Assembly: GCA_963758025.1 (NCBI GenBank)
Contig: CAVWUA010000026.1
Location: 83,063-147,062 of the forward strand
Origin: CAVWUA01 sp963758025
GTDB lineage: Bacteria; Planctomycetota; Planctomycetia; Isosphaerales; Isosphaeraceae
Reading direction: 5' to 3'
DNA: 64,000 bases
Shown: in pieces, positions 35,240-45,100 of the stretch
How positions within the stretch are numbered: the first letter of the stretch is position 1
Layout of the letters: the number at the start of each line of letters is the position of its first letter
Translations under genes and position numbers: made by a program
Notes under the pieces: generated by a model
The model's input: only the letters and a program-made list of their open reading frames with translations
Databases searched by the model: none
What the model was told of the DNA's origin: nothing

Positions 35240-35412
35240 ATATCTACTGGTACGTCGTGCCCCTGGCGGTGTCGATCAGCCTCGTCTATGCCGCCTCCCG
35301 CCATGAGAGCTGGCCCCGGATCTGGGGCCATGCCGCCCGGCTTTGCGGGATGATCCTCGGTATCCTGGTGGTCACGACCCTGGTGCTCTTGCTGATCAAT
35401 TCGCAGATCTAA
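35236..35412 (+). CDS. 58-residue membrane protein, unknown
   Basis: Starts MNIYWYVVPLAVSISLVYAA and ends with a second hydrophobic helix (MILGILVVTTLVLLLIN). The ATGA overlap with the upstream gene supports real translation. No family recognised. It ends 6 bp before the convergent lptB. Confidence 0.72.
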   Translation: MNIYWYVVPLAVSISLVYAASRHESWPRIWGHAARLCGMILGILVVTTLVLLLINSQI

Positions 35413-35418
35413 CGGCGA

Positions 35419-36256
35419 TCAGGACTCGGGAGCCGGGGGATCGTTCTCGTGCGGGTGGTCGATGACCACTTCGGTCGATTCCGTCTTGCCCGAGAGGCTC
35501 GGGCGGTGCGGGGCGTCGAGGAGGTGGCCGACGTCGAACCGCTCGCCGATGTAGTAGCGGCGGACGTCCGGGTTGCTCAGGATCTCCTGCCGGTCGCCGT
35601 AGGCGAAGACGCGTCCTTCCCGGATGCAGTAGCACCGGTCGGTCACTTCGAGCGTCTCGCGGAACTGGTGGTCGGTCAGGAGGATGCCGATGCCGTGCCG
35701 TTCGGCCAGGGCGCGGATTTCGAGCTGAATCTCGCCGACGGTCTTCGGGTCGATGCCGGCGAACGGTTCGTCGAGCATGATGAGCTTCGGGCTCGGTGAT
35801 GAGGCTTCGGGCGATCTCCAGGCGCCGACGTTCGCCGCCGGAGACGCGGTTGGCCTTGGTCTTGCGGATCTTGGCCAGGCCGAACTGTTCCAGAAGCTCA
35901 TCCTGCCGCAGCCGGCGCTCTCGTCGGCTCATCTTCGGCCGGGTCTGGAGGATCGCCATCAGGTTGTCTTCGACGCTGAGCTGCTTGAAGACGCTCGAAT
36001 CCTGGGCGAGGTAGCCCATGCCCGCGCAGGCGCGCTGGTACATCGGCAGCCTGGTCACATCCCGCCCGTCGAACATCACCTGGCCGGCATCGGCGTCGAT
36101 CAGGCCGATCGTCATGCGGAAGCTGGTGGTTTTGCCCGCCCCGTTGGGACCGAGCAGGCCGACCACTTCTCCGGCATCGACCGCGTAATCCACCCCGCAG
36201 ACGACCTGTCGGCGGCCATACCACTTCTGTAGGTTGCGGACTTCCAGCAAAGGCAT
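35419..36256 (-). CDS. lptB: LPS export ABC transporter ATP-binding protein (one frameshift)
   Basis: ATPase of the lipopolysaccharide export complex. Walker A GPNGAGKTT and the signature VSGGERRRLEIARSL are in the first frame. Walker B LIMLDEPFAGIDP and the switch His in LLTDHQFRETLEV are in the second, followed by the LptB-type RRYYIGERF. The break is near 35790, where one extra base separates ITEP from KLIMLDE. Start ATG 36256. It closes a minus-strand run after lepA and two lepB genes, suggesting envelope biogenesis. Other Lpt genes are not in the window. Confidence 0.92.
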
Positions 36257-36324
36257 TGGCCAGGTCCTCCTTGACGGCCGAGGGGTCGATCGGTCGATTG
36301 AGCGGGCGCGGCTCGACCCCCTCG

Positions 36325-38116
36325 TTAGCGGATCCACTTCATGCGTTCGACATAGGGCCGGAACGGAATGCGGAAGTTCTGACTGACGCGGACGTCCGGG
36401 CCGAACGGCTTGCCGTGCGGCCAGTACACATAGAAGGCCTTGCCGATCAGGAGGTTTTCGGGCACTTCCCAGCTCTCTCGCGGGTTCGGGTCCCAGCCGT
36501 ATTCCGGGAAGTCGGGGTTCATCTGATCGGCCTGGCCCCACTGCCGGCCATCCTTGCTGCGGGGGCTGTTGTCGCCCATCATCATGTAGTGGCCCGGCCG
36601 GATGGGAAAGTCCCGGCTTCCCAGGTTCCCCAGTTCGGGGAATTGCGCGGGGTCGCCCAGCCGCCGGAAGATCTCCATGACCCGTTCGATCGCGTCGTCC
36701 ATCTCGCGAGCCCCGTAGCGCCGGAAGGGCGGGTTCCAGGGATAGCTGTTGTAGTCGGACGATCCCGGTTGCTGGGTATAGTAGATATCGCGCTTCAGGA
36801 CAAGCCCGGAGACCTGCACCTTCGCCCCCTCGGCCGCGATGCCGACCGGGTCGAGATCGGCCTCGGTGGGGGCCGCGTGGACCCCGGCATCGCCGTAGGG
36901 CCGACCGTTGCCGAAGGGGGTTTCGCCATCGACCCAGAGCGTCAGGCGATCATCGACGTTGGCGAAGACGATCTCGTGCTCCGCCAGGTCGTTCACGTCG
37001 GTCGCAACCGGATCGCCGAGTGCCTGTTTGCCGTGGTAGAGGGTTGCCTTGCCGGTGGCCAGGTCGAGAACGCAACGGTTGGACTCCCCTCCCTCGATCA
37101 ATTCGACCGTCACCGTCCCGGCTGGCTGACCGCTCTGCGGGGCGAGGGCCTTCAGGCGGAACGAGAGGGTCAGGTCGCCGACCCAGTTCGGCTGGTACCA
37201 GTCATAGACATCGAACGGTCGGCCCGCCTGCACGGTGGAGTTGTACGAATAGACGTCGGTGATCAAGGTCGGCCGGGGCGGGGTTGAGGGGGCGGTGCCG
37301 TCGAGAATCTCCTGCCATTGCTTCGGGTCGGGAACCAGGTGCTGGTAACGCAACTCGGCGGCGGCGCCTGCCTTGCCCGACGAGACGAACGTCCCGGGGG
37401 TTTCCTCGTCCTCGGTCCAGGCCCCTTCGCTCCTGGGTTGCCAGCGCTGCCATTCGGGCAGGTTGCTGAATCCAGCCGGGCGATGCGTGTCGTCGTAGAC
37501 GAGGATCTGCATCGACTCCTGATGTTCCAGGGGCCGCCGCTGGAAATGGAACGATGCGTCGGCCTTGTCGAAGGGCCGGGTCAGGATGTCGCCGAAATAG
37601 ACCCTCAGCACCTCGTTCGGCAAGCCGACGAGCCGTTTGATGTAGTTCGTTTCCGGCTCCTCGGGATACTTGAAGACCACGACATCCCAGCGGTCGGGAT
37701 CGCTACCCCCGGGCAGGAAAGGCAGGCTGTACACGAACTTGTTGACCAGGATGCGGTCCCCTTTGAAGCGTCGGCTCCTGATCGAGCCGCGCCGGGAACC
37801 GGCAATTCCCGCAGACTCCCGCGATGACCCGTGTGGCCGGGCTGGGGTTCTCAACCTCCTCGGAGGCATTGACCCGGTAGAGGTTGCCGCACTCCGGGCA
37901 ATACACCTCCTTGTGCTGTCCCACCAGGGTCGGCGCCATCGAGCCGGTCGGGATGACGAACGCCTCGGCCTCGAAGCCGCGGATCAGGAACGCCAGGATC
38001 AAGGCGATCACGATCTGCTCGGCCAGGTCGCGGTTCGAGTCTTTTCGCGGCGTCGGAGTCTGGTTGCGGGTCGACTGGGCGGTTTTCTCGACCTTGCGGG
38101 TGGCGGGTTGACCCAT
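36325..38116 (-). CDS. lepB: signal peptidase I with large inserted domain (one frameshift)
   Basis: Cleaves Sec signal peptides at the membrane. After a TM helix (IVIALILAFLIRGFEAEAF) comes the catalytic Ser59 in PTGSMAPTL, a Cys-pair insert (YCPECG and CGNC), the catalytic Lys block FKGDRILVNKFVY and the late GDNSPRSKDGR. Between these, about 180 residues resemble a LamG-like beta sandwich (LTLSFRLKALAP, LTLWVDGETPFGNG). About 597 residues joined, double a usual LepB. The break near 37773 needs one base removed (EPSFKGDR). Start ATG 38116. A second copy is next to it. Confidence 0.9.
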
Positions 38117-38176
38117 GGTGACTATCCTCTGGCTTCCCGACGGAAGAGAGCCGTCGTCGTTCGCTGCGGAGTCTTC

Positions 38177-39703
38177 TTAACGAATGTAACGTATTTCGCG
38201 AGGGTCGGGAATCCAGTAAACCTCCCGACCGAAAACCTCCAGGGGGACGGCCTGGCTCGGCAGGTGGACCAGAAACGGCTTTCCCAGGAACAGTTCCCGA
38301 CGCACAACGGGGCTTTCGGGCCAGAACCGCGAGTCGTTCGAGACCGGGCTGTTGTCTCCCAGCACGAAGAACTCACCGGGACCGAGCCGGAAGGGTTCGC
38401 CGACGCCGAACGGCTGTTTCGGTGCGTTGGCCAGGGCATCGGTGTAATACACGTCGCGGTTGATCTGGAGTCGCTCGACCTGCATGATTCCCGGTCCGAC
38501 CGCGCCCAGCCCGACCGGGCTGGCGAACGAACCCAGTCCAGGCGTCGGATTGTCGAAATCGTAAGGCTCGAACAGCAATTGCCCGTCAATGGCGACCAGC
38601 AAGCGTTGGTCGATCAGCGAGGCCTCCAGCCGGACCGGCTCGGGCGCTCCGGGTGGCGAGGAAGGCAGGACAACCGGATGCGTCTCGACCGGAATCGTCC
38701 GACCGTTGCGGCGCACCTTGACCGGGCCGTGGCCGTCCACCGGGATCACGACCAGGAAGCGATCCCCCTCCTTCTGTAGCCGAACCGCCACGCCCTCGGC
38801 CTCGGTATCCACCGCCACGTCGGCCTCGATCATCAGGTCATCGACGCGGTTCTCGCCAGGCAGATCCAGGCCGTTATAGGGCAGGAAGTCGAGCACCGGC
38901 CCATATCCGCCGCGCTCCGGCTGCCAGTTACGGTAGAGCATCCAGTCGATCTCGTCGGGCTGGACCTCGCGGGGGGGTAAGCGGACGAACCCGGTGCCCC
39001 GGATCATCCAGCCGCTCGGATTCCGGCGTCCCCCCCGACGAAACACCCAGCGCGGGTTGCGGGTCACGTCGGCCGGGAGATAGTTGTTGTCGTACACGGG
39101 GATTCGCATCGCCCGCTGCTCGGCCAGGGTCTTTCGGGCGACCCGCCCATTGATCCGGATATCGCCGTCCTGGATCTGGATCGACTCTCCCGGCAGGCCC
39201 ACGATCCGCTTGACGTACGCCTGGCTCGGATCGGCCGGATTGAGGAAGACGGCGGCCTCCCAGCGCCGGGGAGCGCGGAGGTCGAACAGGTATTTCTGCA
39301 CGAGCAGGCGATCGCCGCTCCCGATCACCCCGGGAATCTGTTCCCACTCGGCCATGCCGCAATTCGGGCAGACCGGACGTCCGGACCAGCCTTGCTCGTC
39401 CATTCCCAGGGCGAAACGCAGGCCGCAGCTCGGGCAGGTGAAATCGCGGTGCAAACCCAGGAGTACCGGGGCCATCGACCCGGTTGGCACGATGTACGCC
39501 TCGGCCGCGAAGGTCCTGGCGAACAGGATGCCGATCATCAGAACGACCAGGAACTCGATCGTCGGACGCAACGGAGAAGGTCGGTGCCGCTTCGGAAGGG
39601 GGCTTTCGGCTGTGTCAAGGAGGACCGGCGACACCACGGCGGACATGGACGCAGCAGGCCCGGATTCGGGGCATTCCGAAGTGGCCTGGCTGGATACATC
39701 CAC
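38177..39703 (-). CDS. lepB: signal peptidase I paralogue with inserted domain
   Basis: A 508-residue signal peptidase. TM helix FLVVLMIGILFARTF; catalytic Ser76 in PTGSMAPVL; zinc-ribbon-like TCPSCG and VCPNCG; catalytic Lys in GDRLLVQKYLFDL; DPSQAYVKRIVGLPGE; GDNSPVSNDSRFW. A beta-sandwich-like insert lies before the last box, as in the neighbour. I chose GTG 39703, with GAGAGGAG upstream; the reading can extend to 39757. It lies between lepA and the other lepB. Two copies may divide substrates. Confidence 0.88.
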   Translation of the reverse strand: MDVSSQATSECPESGPAASMSAVVSPVLLDTAESPLPKRHRPSPLRPTIEFLVVLMIGILFARTFAAEAYIVPTGSMAPVLLGLHRDFTCPSCGLRFALGMDEQGWSGRPVCPNCGMAEWEQIPGVIGSGDRLLVQKYLFDLRAPRRWEAAVFLNPADPSQAYVKRIVGLPGESIQIQDGDIRINGRVARKTLAEQRAMRIPVYDNNYLPADVTRNPRWVFRRGGRRNPSGWMIRGTGFVRLPPREVQPDEIDWMLYRNWQPERGGYGPVLDFLPYNGLDLPGENRVDDLMIEADVAVDTEAEGVAVRLQKEGDRFLVVIPVDGHGPVKVRRNGRTIPVETHPVVLPSSPPGAPEPVRLEASLIDQRLLVAIDGQLLFEPYDFDNPTPGLGSFASPVGLGAVGPGIMQVERLQINRDVYYTDALANAPKQPFGVGEPFRLGPGEFFVLGDNSPVSNDSRFWPESPVVRRELFLGKPFLVHLPSQAVPLEVFGREVYWIPDPREIRYIR

Positions 39704-39770
39704 GGTGAGTCTCTCCTCTCTCTGCTCTCTGCTCTCTAGGCTCCTGGCAAGACGCACAGGGCCAACCCGC

Positions 39771-41576
39771 TCATTCCTCGCTATCGTCGAGGACCGAGAG
39801 AAACGCTTCCTGCGAGATCTCGACGTTCCCCACCTGCTTCATCCGCTTCTTGCCTTCCTTCTGCTTCTCCAGGAGCTTGCGCTTGCGGGTGATGTCGCCG
39901 CCGTAGCACTTCGCGGTGACGTTCTTTCGCATGGCCGAGATCGTCTCCCGGGCGATGACCTTGCTGCCGATCGCCGCCTGAATCGCGACCTCGAACTGAT
40001 GGCGTTCGATCTCCCCCCGGAGTTTCTTCACGAGTTTCCGCCCGCGTCGATCCGCCTGCTGGCGGTGCACCACAACGGACAGCGCATCCACCTTCGCCCC
40101 GGCCACCAGGATGTCAAGCCGCACCAGATCGCTCGGCTTGTATCCGAGGATCTCGTAATCCATCGTGCCGTAGCCGCGCATGGCGCTCTTCAACTTATCG
40201 TAGAGGTCATAGATCATCTCGGCCAGAGGCAGCTCGTAGCTAAGGATCGTCCGGGACGGTGTGAGGTACTCCGTCTTGAGGTACGTTCCGCGACGGTCCT
40301 CGCAAAGCTGCATCAACGCGCCGATGTTCTCTGACGGGATGATGAAGTTGACGCGGGCCACCGGCTCGCGGAACTCCTCAATGTCTCCCGAGTCGGGGAT
40401 GCGCGTCGGATTGGAGACGTACAGCGTCTCCCCCTTCGTGGTCAGGATCTCGTAGGTGACGTTCGGCGCCGTCTGGACCAGGGAGAGGTTGCTTTCACGC
40501 TCCAGCCGCTGCTGGACGATCTCCATGTGGAGCATGCCGAGGAACCCGCAGCGGAAGCCGAAGCCGAGGGCGTCGGAGGTCTCCGGCTCGAACGTGAAAC
40601 TCGCATCGTTCAGGGCGAGCTTCTGCAAGGCGGTCCGCAGGTCCTCGAACTGATTATTCGTGGCCGGGAACAGCCCGCAATAGACGACCTGTCGCGGTTC
40701 CTGATAGCCCGGCAACGGCGTCGTGGCTGAGATGCGGGAATCGGTGATCGTGTCGCCGATGCGGACGTCGGCGAGCTTCTTGATGTTCGCGTTGACGTAG
40801 CCCACCTGACCGACGCTCAGCTCGTCGCAGGCCACTTCCCGGGGCCGGAATCGGCCCAGGCTGATGACCTCGTACTCGGTCTCGCCCGCCATGAGCCGGA
40901 TCTTCTGGCCGACGCGGATCGTGCCGTCCACGACCCGGACGTACGTGACGACTCCTTGATAGTCATCGAACTTGGAGTCGAAGATCAACGCCCGGAGGGG
41001 GGCATCGACCTTGCCGGACGGGGGCGGGACACGCTCGATAATCGCCTTGAACAGCTCGGGCACTCCAGCACCCGTCTTGCCGCTGACGGCCAGGACCTCG
41101 GCTTCACCGAAGCCGAGCGTGGCGCTGATCTCTTCCTTGATCTCGTCGGGACGGGCCGCCTGCATGTCGATCTTGTTCAGGGCGGGGATGATCGTCAGAT
41201 CCGCGCTGAGGGCCGCATAGGCGTTGGCCACCGTCTGCGCTTGCACCCCCTGCGTGGCGTCCACCAGCAGGACCGCCCCTTCACAGGCCGCCAGACTGCG
41301 CGAAACCTCGTAGTGGAAATCGACGTGGCCGGGGGTGTCGATCAAATTCAGTTCGTAGGTCTTGCCGTCCAGCGTGTAATTCAAGGCCACGGCGCGGGCC
41401 TTGATGGTGATGCCCCGCTCGCGTTCGAGGTCCATGTCGTCGAGTAGCTGCTCGCGAAACTCGCGCAGGGTGATCGCCCCGGACTGGAGCAAGAGCTGGT
41501 CGGCCAGCGTGCTCTTGCCGTGGTCAATGTGGGCAACGATCGAGAAGTTGCGGATGAACTTGGGGTCAAACGCCAT
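39771..41576 (-). CDS. lepA: elongation factor 4
   Basis: Ribosome-bound GTPase involved in back-translocation or initiation quality. A 601-residue protein, full length. G1 AHIDHGKSTLADQLL, the G2/G3 region DTPGHVDFHYEV and G4 ALNKIDMQ are intact, and the C-terminal LepA block (ETISAMRKNVTAKCYGGDIT) is present. lepA next to lepB is also seen in E. coli. Start ATG 41576; the 300 bp upstream hold a relic of a surface protein gene. Confidence 0.98.
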   Translation of the reverse strand: MAFDPKFIRNFSIVAHIDHGKSTLADQLLLQSGAITLREFREQLLDDMDLERERGITIKARAVALNYTLDGKTYELNLIDTPGHVDFHYEVSRSLAACEGAVLLVDATQGVQAQTVANAYAALSADLTIIPALNKIDMQAARPDEIKEEISATLGFGEAEVLAVSGKTGAGVPELFKAIIERVPPPSGKVDAPLRALIFDSKFDDYQGVVTYVRVVDGTIRVGQKIRLMAGETEYEVISLGRFRPREVACDELSVGQVGYVNANIKKLADVRIGDTITDSRISATTPLPGYQEPRQVVYCGLFPATNNQFEDLRTALQKLALNDASFTFEPETSDALGFGFRCGFLGMLHMEIVQQRLERESNLSLVQTAPNVTYEILTTKGETLYVSNPTRIPDSGDIEEFREPVARVNFIIPSENIGALMQLCEDRRGTYLKTEYLTPSRTILSYELPLAEMIYDLYDKLKSAMRGYGTMDYEILGYKPSDLVRLDILVAGAKVDALSVVVHRQQADRRGRKLVKKLRGEIERHQFEVAIQAAIGSKVIARETISAMRKNVTAKCYGGDITRKRKLLEKQKEGKKRMKQVGNVEISQEAFLSVLDDSEE

Positions 41577-41879
41577 AGTCGGTATCGCGGGGAAGAAGGT
41601 CGTTGGCCGGGGATCGTCTCTCGTGAGCGGTCCGACTCGGATACGGTCCGGTTCGGTTGGAAGTTCGGGGAATTCTTGAAGGCGCCGGTGGGAGCGTTAC
41701 CGCGCACGAATCCGAGGGTGGCCCATCAATCGGGCCGGGAAATCTGCCGTAACCCCCAGATCCCGCTGGAATTGCATCGCCAAAGGTGAGGTCTTTCCCC
41801 GCGTGGGGCGCATCGCGAGGAGCATTTTCCTCATTATTATACCAGGTATGCAAAGGGGGCGGGAGATGAGGTCCTCCCG

Positions 41880-42066
41880 CCCCGTCGGATGGAACGTTGC
41901 ATCGCATCAAGTTCGATCGGGGAATGTAAACGCCCGAGGTCGCGAGTTCGGATACTCTCGGGTCGGTCTTGCCGTCGCCGTTGAAGTCGTTCTTCGGAAT
42001 CCTGGCCTTCATCTGAACCGGGAACGTCCTGGAGTCGCTCCAGGCTGGCGTGTCGGTGTTCGTCAC
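41880..42066 (-). pseudogene. relic of an FG-GAP/VCBS-type surface protein gene
   Basis: The minus strand reads SDSRTFPVQMKARIPKNDFNG then DGKTDPRVSELATSGVYIPRS. The intact gene at 47499 has SDSRTFAVTVNEAPASVLNDYDGDGKTDATVFEPSTSTFFIARS in equivalent positions (here cut into parts: SDSRTFAVTV, DYDGDGKTD, FFIARS). It has no start and runs out into unrelated sequence. I read it as the remnant of a third copy between lepA and the ELW-repeat gene. Confidence 0.6.
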
Positions 42067-42146
42067 GTGACGCAACAAGGCCGGGCCGGGAACAGCGATG
42101 TTCCGGCCCGGCCTCGTCGAAATCCGCATCTCAACCGACGAAACGA

Positions 42147-45100
42147 TTACCTTCGGACCGATCGGCCGCGGGCGAGTTCTTCCAGCAGGTCGAGTGGATG
42201 GTCGGACGTGAACCAACCGCGCATCCGGAGCCAGCGCGACCCGCGATGGTCCTTGTCCTTGTCCGGGTGATTTTCGTCCCCGTCCAGTCCGCTCATCCGC
42301 GGTAGCACCAACGGGGTCAGCGCGGCGTCGCCGTTGTCGGGGACCGATCGCAAGGACAGGGCGGCTCCCGGCGCGGAGCTACCGGACGAAGCGGCCGAGA
42401 CCAAGCCCGATACCGACATCGCCGAGACCCCGGACGCCGTGCCTGTCGCGGGTGAGGTCGGCAGGGCGAGGGGATGGCCGCCGTAGAGGGTGCCCTGGCC
42501 AAACTGGAGGAGGATGTTGTTCGACGGGCTGGAGGTGTAGAGGGTGAACCGCGAGTCCGTCGGCTGATAGACTCCCACGTCGCTGATTCCATCGCCGTCG
42601 AAGTCACCGGTGACGGGGACCGGATGACCGCCGTAGAGGGTGCCTTGACCGAACTGGAGCGGGATGTTGTTCGACGGGCTGGAGGTATAGAGGGTGAACC
42701 GCGAGTCCGTCGGCTGATAGACCCCCACGTCGCTGATCCCATCGCCGTCGAAGTCACCGGTGACGGGGACCGGATGACCGCCGTAGAGGGTCCCTTGACC
42801 GAACTGAAGCGGAATGTTGTTCGACGGGCCGGAGGTGTACAGGGTGAACCGGGAGTCCGTCGGCTGATAGACCCCCACGTCGCTGATCCCATCGCCGTCG
42901 AAGTCGCCGGTGACGGGGATCGGATGGCCGCCGTAGAGGGTCCCTTGACCGAACTGAAGCGGAATGTTGTTCGACGGGCCGGAGGTGTAGAGGGTGAACC
43001 GCGAGTCCGTCGGTTGATAGACGCCGACGTCGGTGATTCCGTCGCCGTCGAAGTCGCCGGTGACGGGGATCGGATGGCCGCCGTAGAGGGTGCCCTGGCC
43101 GAACTGGAGGAGGATGTTGTTGGCCGGGCTGGAGGTGTAGAGGGTGAACCGGGAGTCCGTCGGCTGATAGACGCCGACGTCGCTGATCCCATCCCCGTCG
43201 AAGTCACCGGTGACGGGGATCGGATGACCGCCGTAGAGGGTCCCTTGACCGAACTGAAGCGGAATGTTGTTCGACGGGCCGGAGGTATACAGGGTGAACC
43301 GGGAATCCGTCGGTTGATAGACGCCGACGTCGGAAATCCCGTCACCGTCGTAGTCGTCATTCGCCTGGAGAACCGGTGCCACGGTCGCCTTCAGTAATTC
43401 GATGCCGTGGATGCCATCGTCGCCGAGCAGCAACAGCGCACCGTTCTTCTCGCCAAGCAGCGACGGCGACGAGCCCGCGGTTCCAGGGTTGATGTCCTCG
43501 ACGAGCTGGGTGGTCAGGGGCGTGCCGTTGGTGCGCCAGAGTTCGGCCCCATGCTGAACGTCGGTGACGGCGAAGAAGAGGGACCCGTTGATGATGACCG
43601 AGTTCTGGTTCGAGAACAGGTTCGAACCGAGCAGCCCCGGGGTGATGTCCTTGAGCAGGAACGTGCCGTCGCTGGTCCCGTCGCTGATCCAGGGTTCATT
43701 GCCGTGCTCGCCATCGTCGGCGAAGAAGATCAGGCGTCCCTTGAAGTTCATGAACCCGGTGGGAAAGGCCCCGACGAAGGTGGTGGTCGGGTTAATGTCC
43801 TTGACCATGGCGGTGCCGGCGACGGTTCCGTCGCTCTTCCATAGCTCGACGCCGTGGACACCGTCATTCGCGCTGAAGAAGAGCGTCGTGCCGATCGCCG
43901 TCAGGTTTCCGGGAGACGAGCCGGTCGTCCCGTTCGGGTTGATGTCCTTGACCATGACGGTGCCTGGGACGGTTCCGTCCGACTTCCATAATTCGGGGCC
44001 GTGGGTCCCGTCGTCGGCGACGAAGTACAGGGTGTTGCCAAGGGCTGTCAGGCTGAAGGCGGTGATTCCGCTGGAGGTGGCCGGGAAGCTCCGCAACATC
44101 ACGGTGCCGGCGGTCGTGCCGTTGCTTTTCCAGAGCACCGACGGCTCCCCATTGCCCCCGCCCGTGGTGAAGAACAGCGTTCCCGCCACGTCGGTCAGTT
44201 CGCGGGGAAATGAGCTGGTGGTCCCGGGCACGAGGTCCTTCACCAGCGTGGTGCCGGCGGTCGTGCCGTTACTCTTCCACAACTCGACGCCCGTGGTGGC
44301 GTCGCCGGCGGAGAAGTAGAGAAGGCCACCGGAGGTTGTGAGGCTGGAGTTGTAGGACCCGCTCATCGGAAAACTCTTGACGAGCGTGGTGCCGGCGGTC
44401 GTGCCGTCGCTCCGATACAACCCCCAGGTCTGCGTGGCCTCCGTGGCCAGGAAATAGAGCGACTGCTGATACGTCACGGGCCTTGAAGGATACGAGCCCG
44501 CCGAACCGGGAGCGATATCCTTGAGAAGTTGCGTCCCCGCGAGCGTTCCATCCGTTTTCCAGAGCTCCGGCCCGTGGAGCCCGTCATTGGCCTCGAAGAA
44601 GATCTGCCCCTGGAATGTCGTGGCGTTGGGGCCGTAGTAAAACCCTCCGTAGCTCGATCCCAGGGTCGAGGCGGGAACGAAGTCCTTGACCTGGACGGTG
44701 CCGCCGGCCGTGCCGTCGCTCTTCCAGAGCTGGTTCGCGCCCGAGCCGTCGGTGGCCGTGAAGAAGATGGTCGTGCCCGCGGTGGTCAGTTCCTGGGGGA
44801 ACGAGCTGTCCGACCCCGGGTTGATGTCTTTCAACAGCGTGGTGCCGGCGGTCGTGCCGTCGCTCTTCCAGAGTTCAAAGCCGTTGGTACTGTCGCTCGC
44901 CCCGAAGAAGATGGCTCCGCCGCTCACGGCGAAGGGAGCCTGATCGCTGTAATAGTAGAAGTTGCTGCCGAGCCCGATTTCCAGGTCCTTGACCAGCGTC
45001 GTGCCGCCGGCCGTGCCATCGCTGCGCCAGAGCGCGGAATGGCCGTTGGGGTCCTGGATTGAGAACAGGAGCGTGCCCGAGAGGTCCGTCAAGCGACTCG

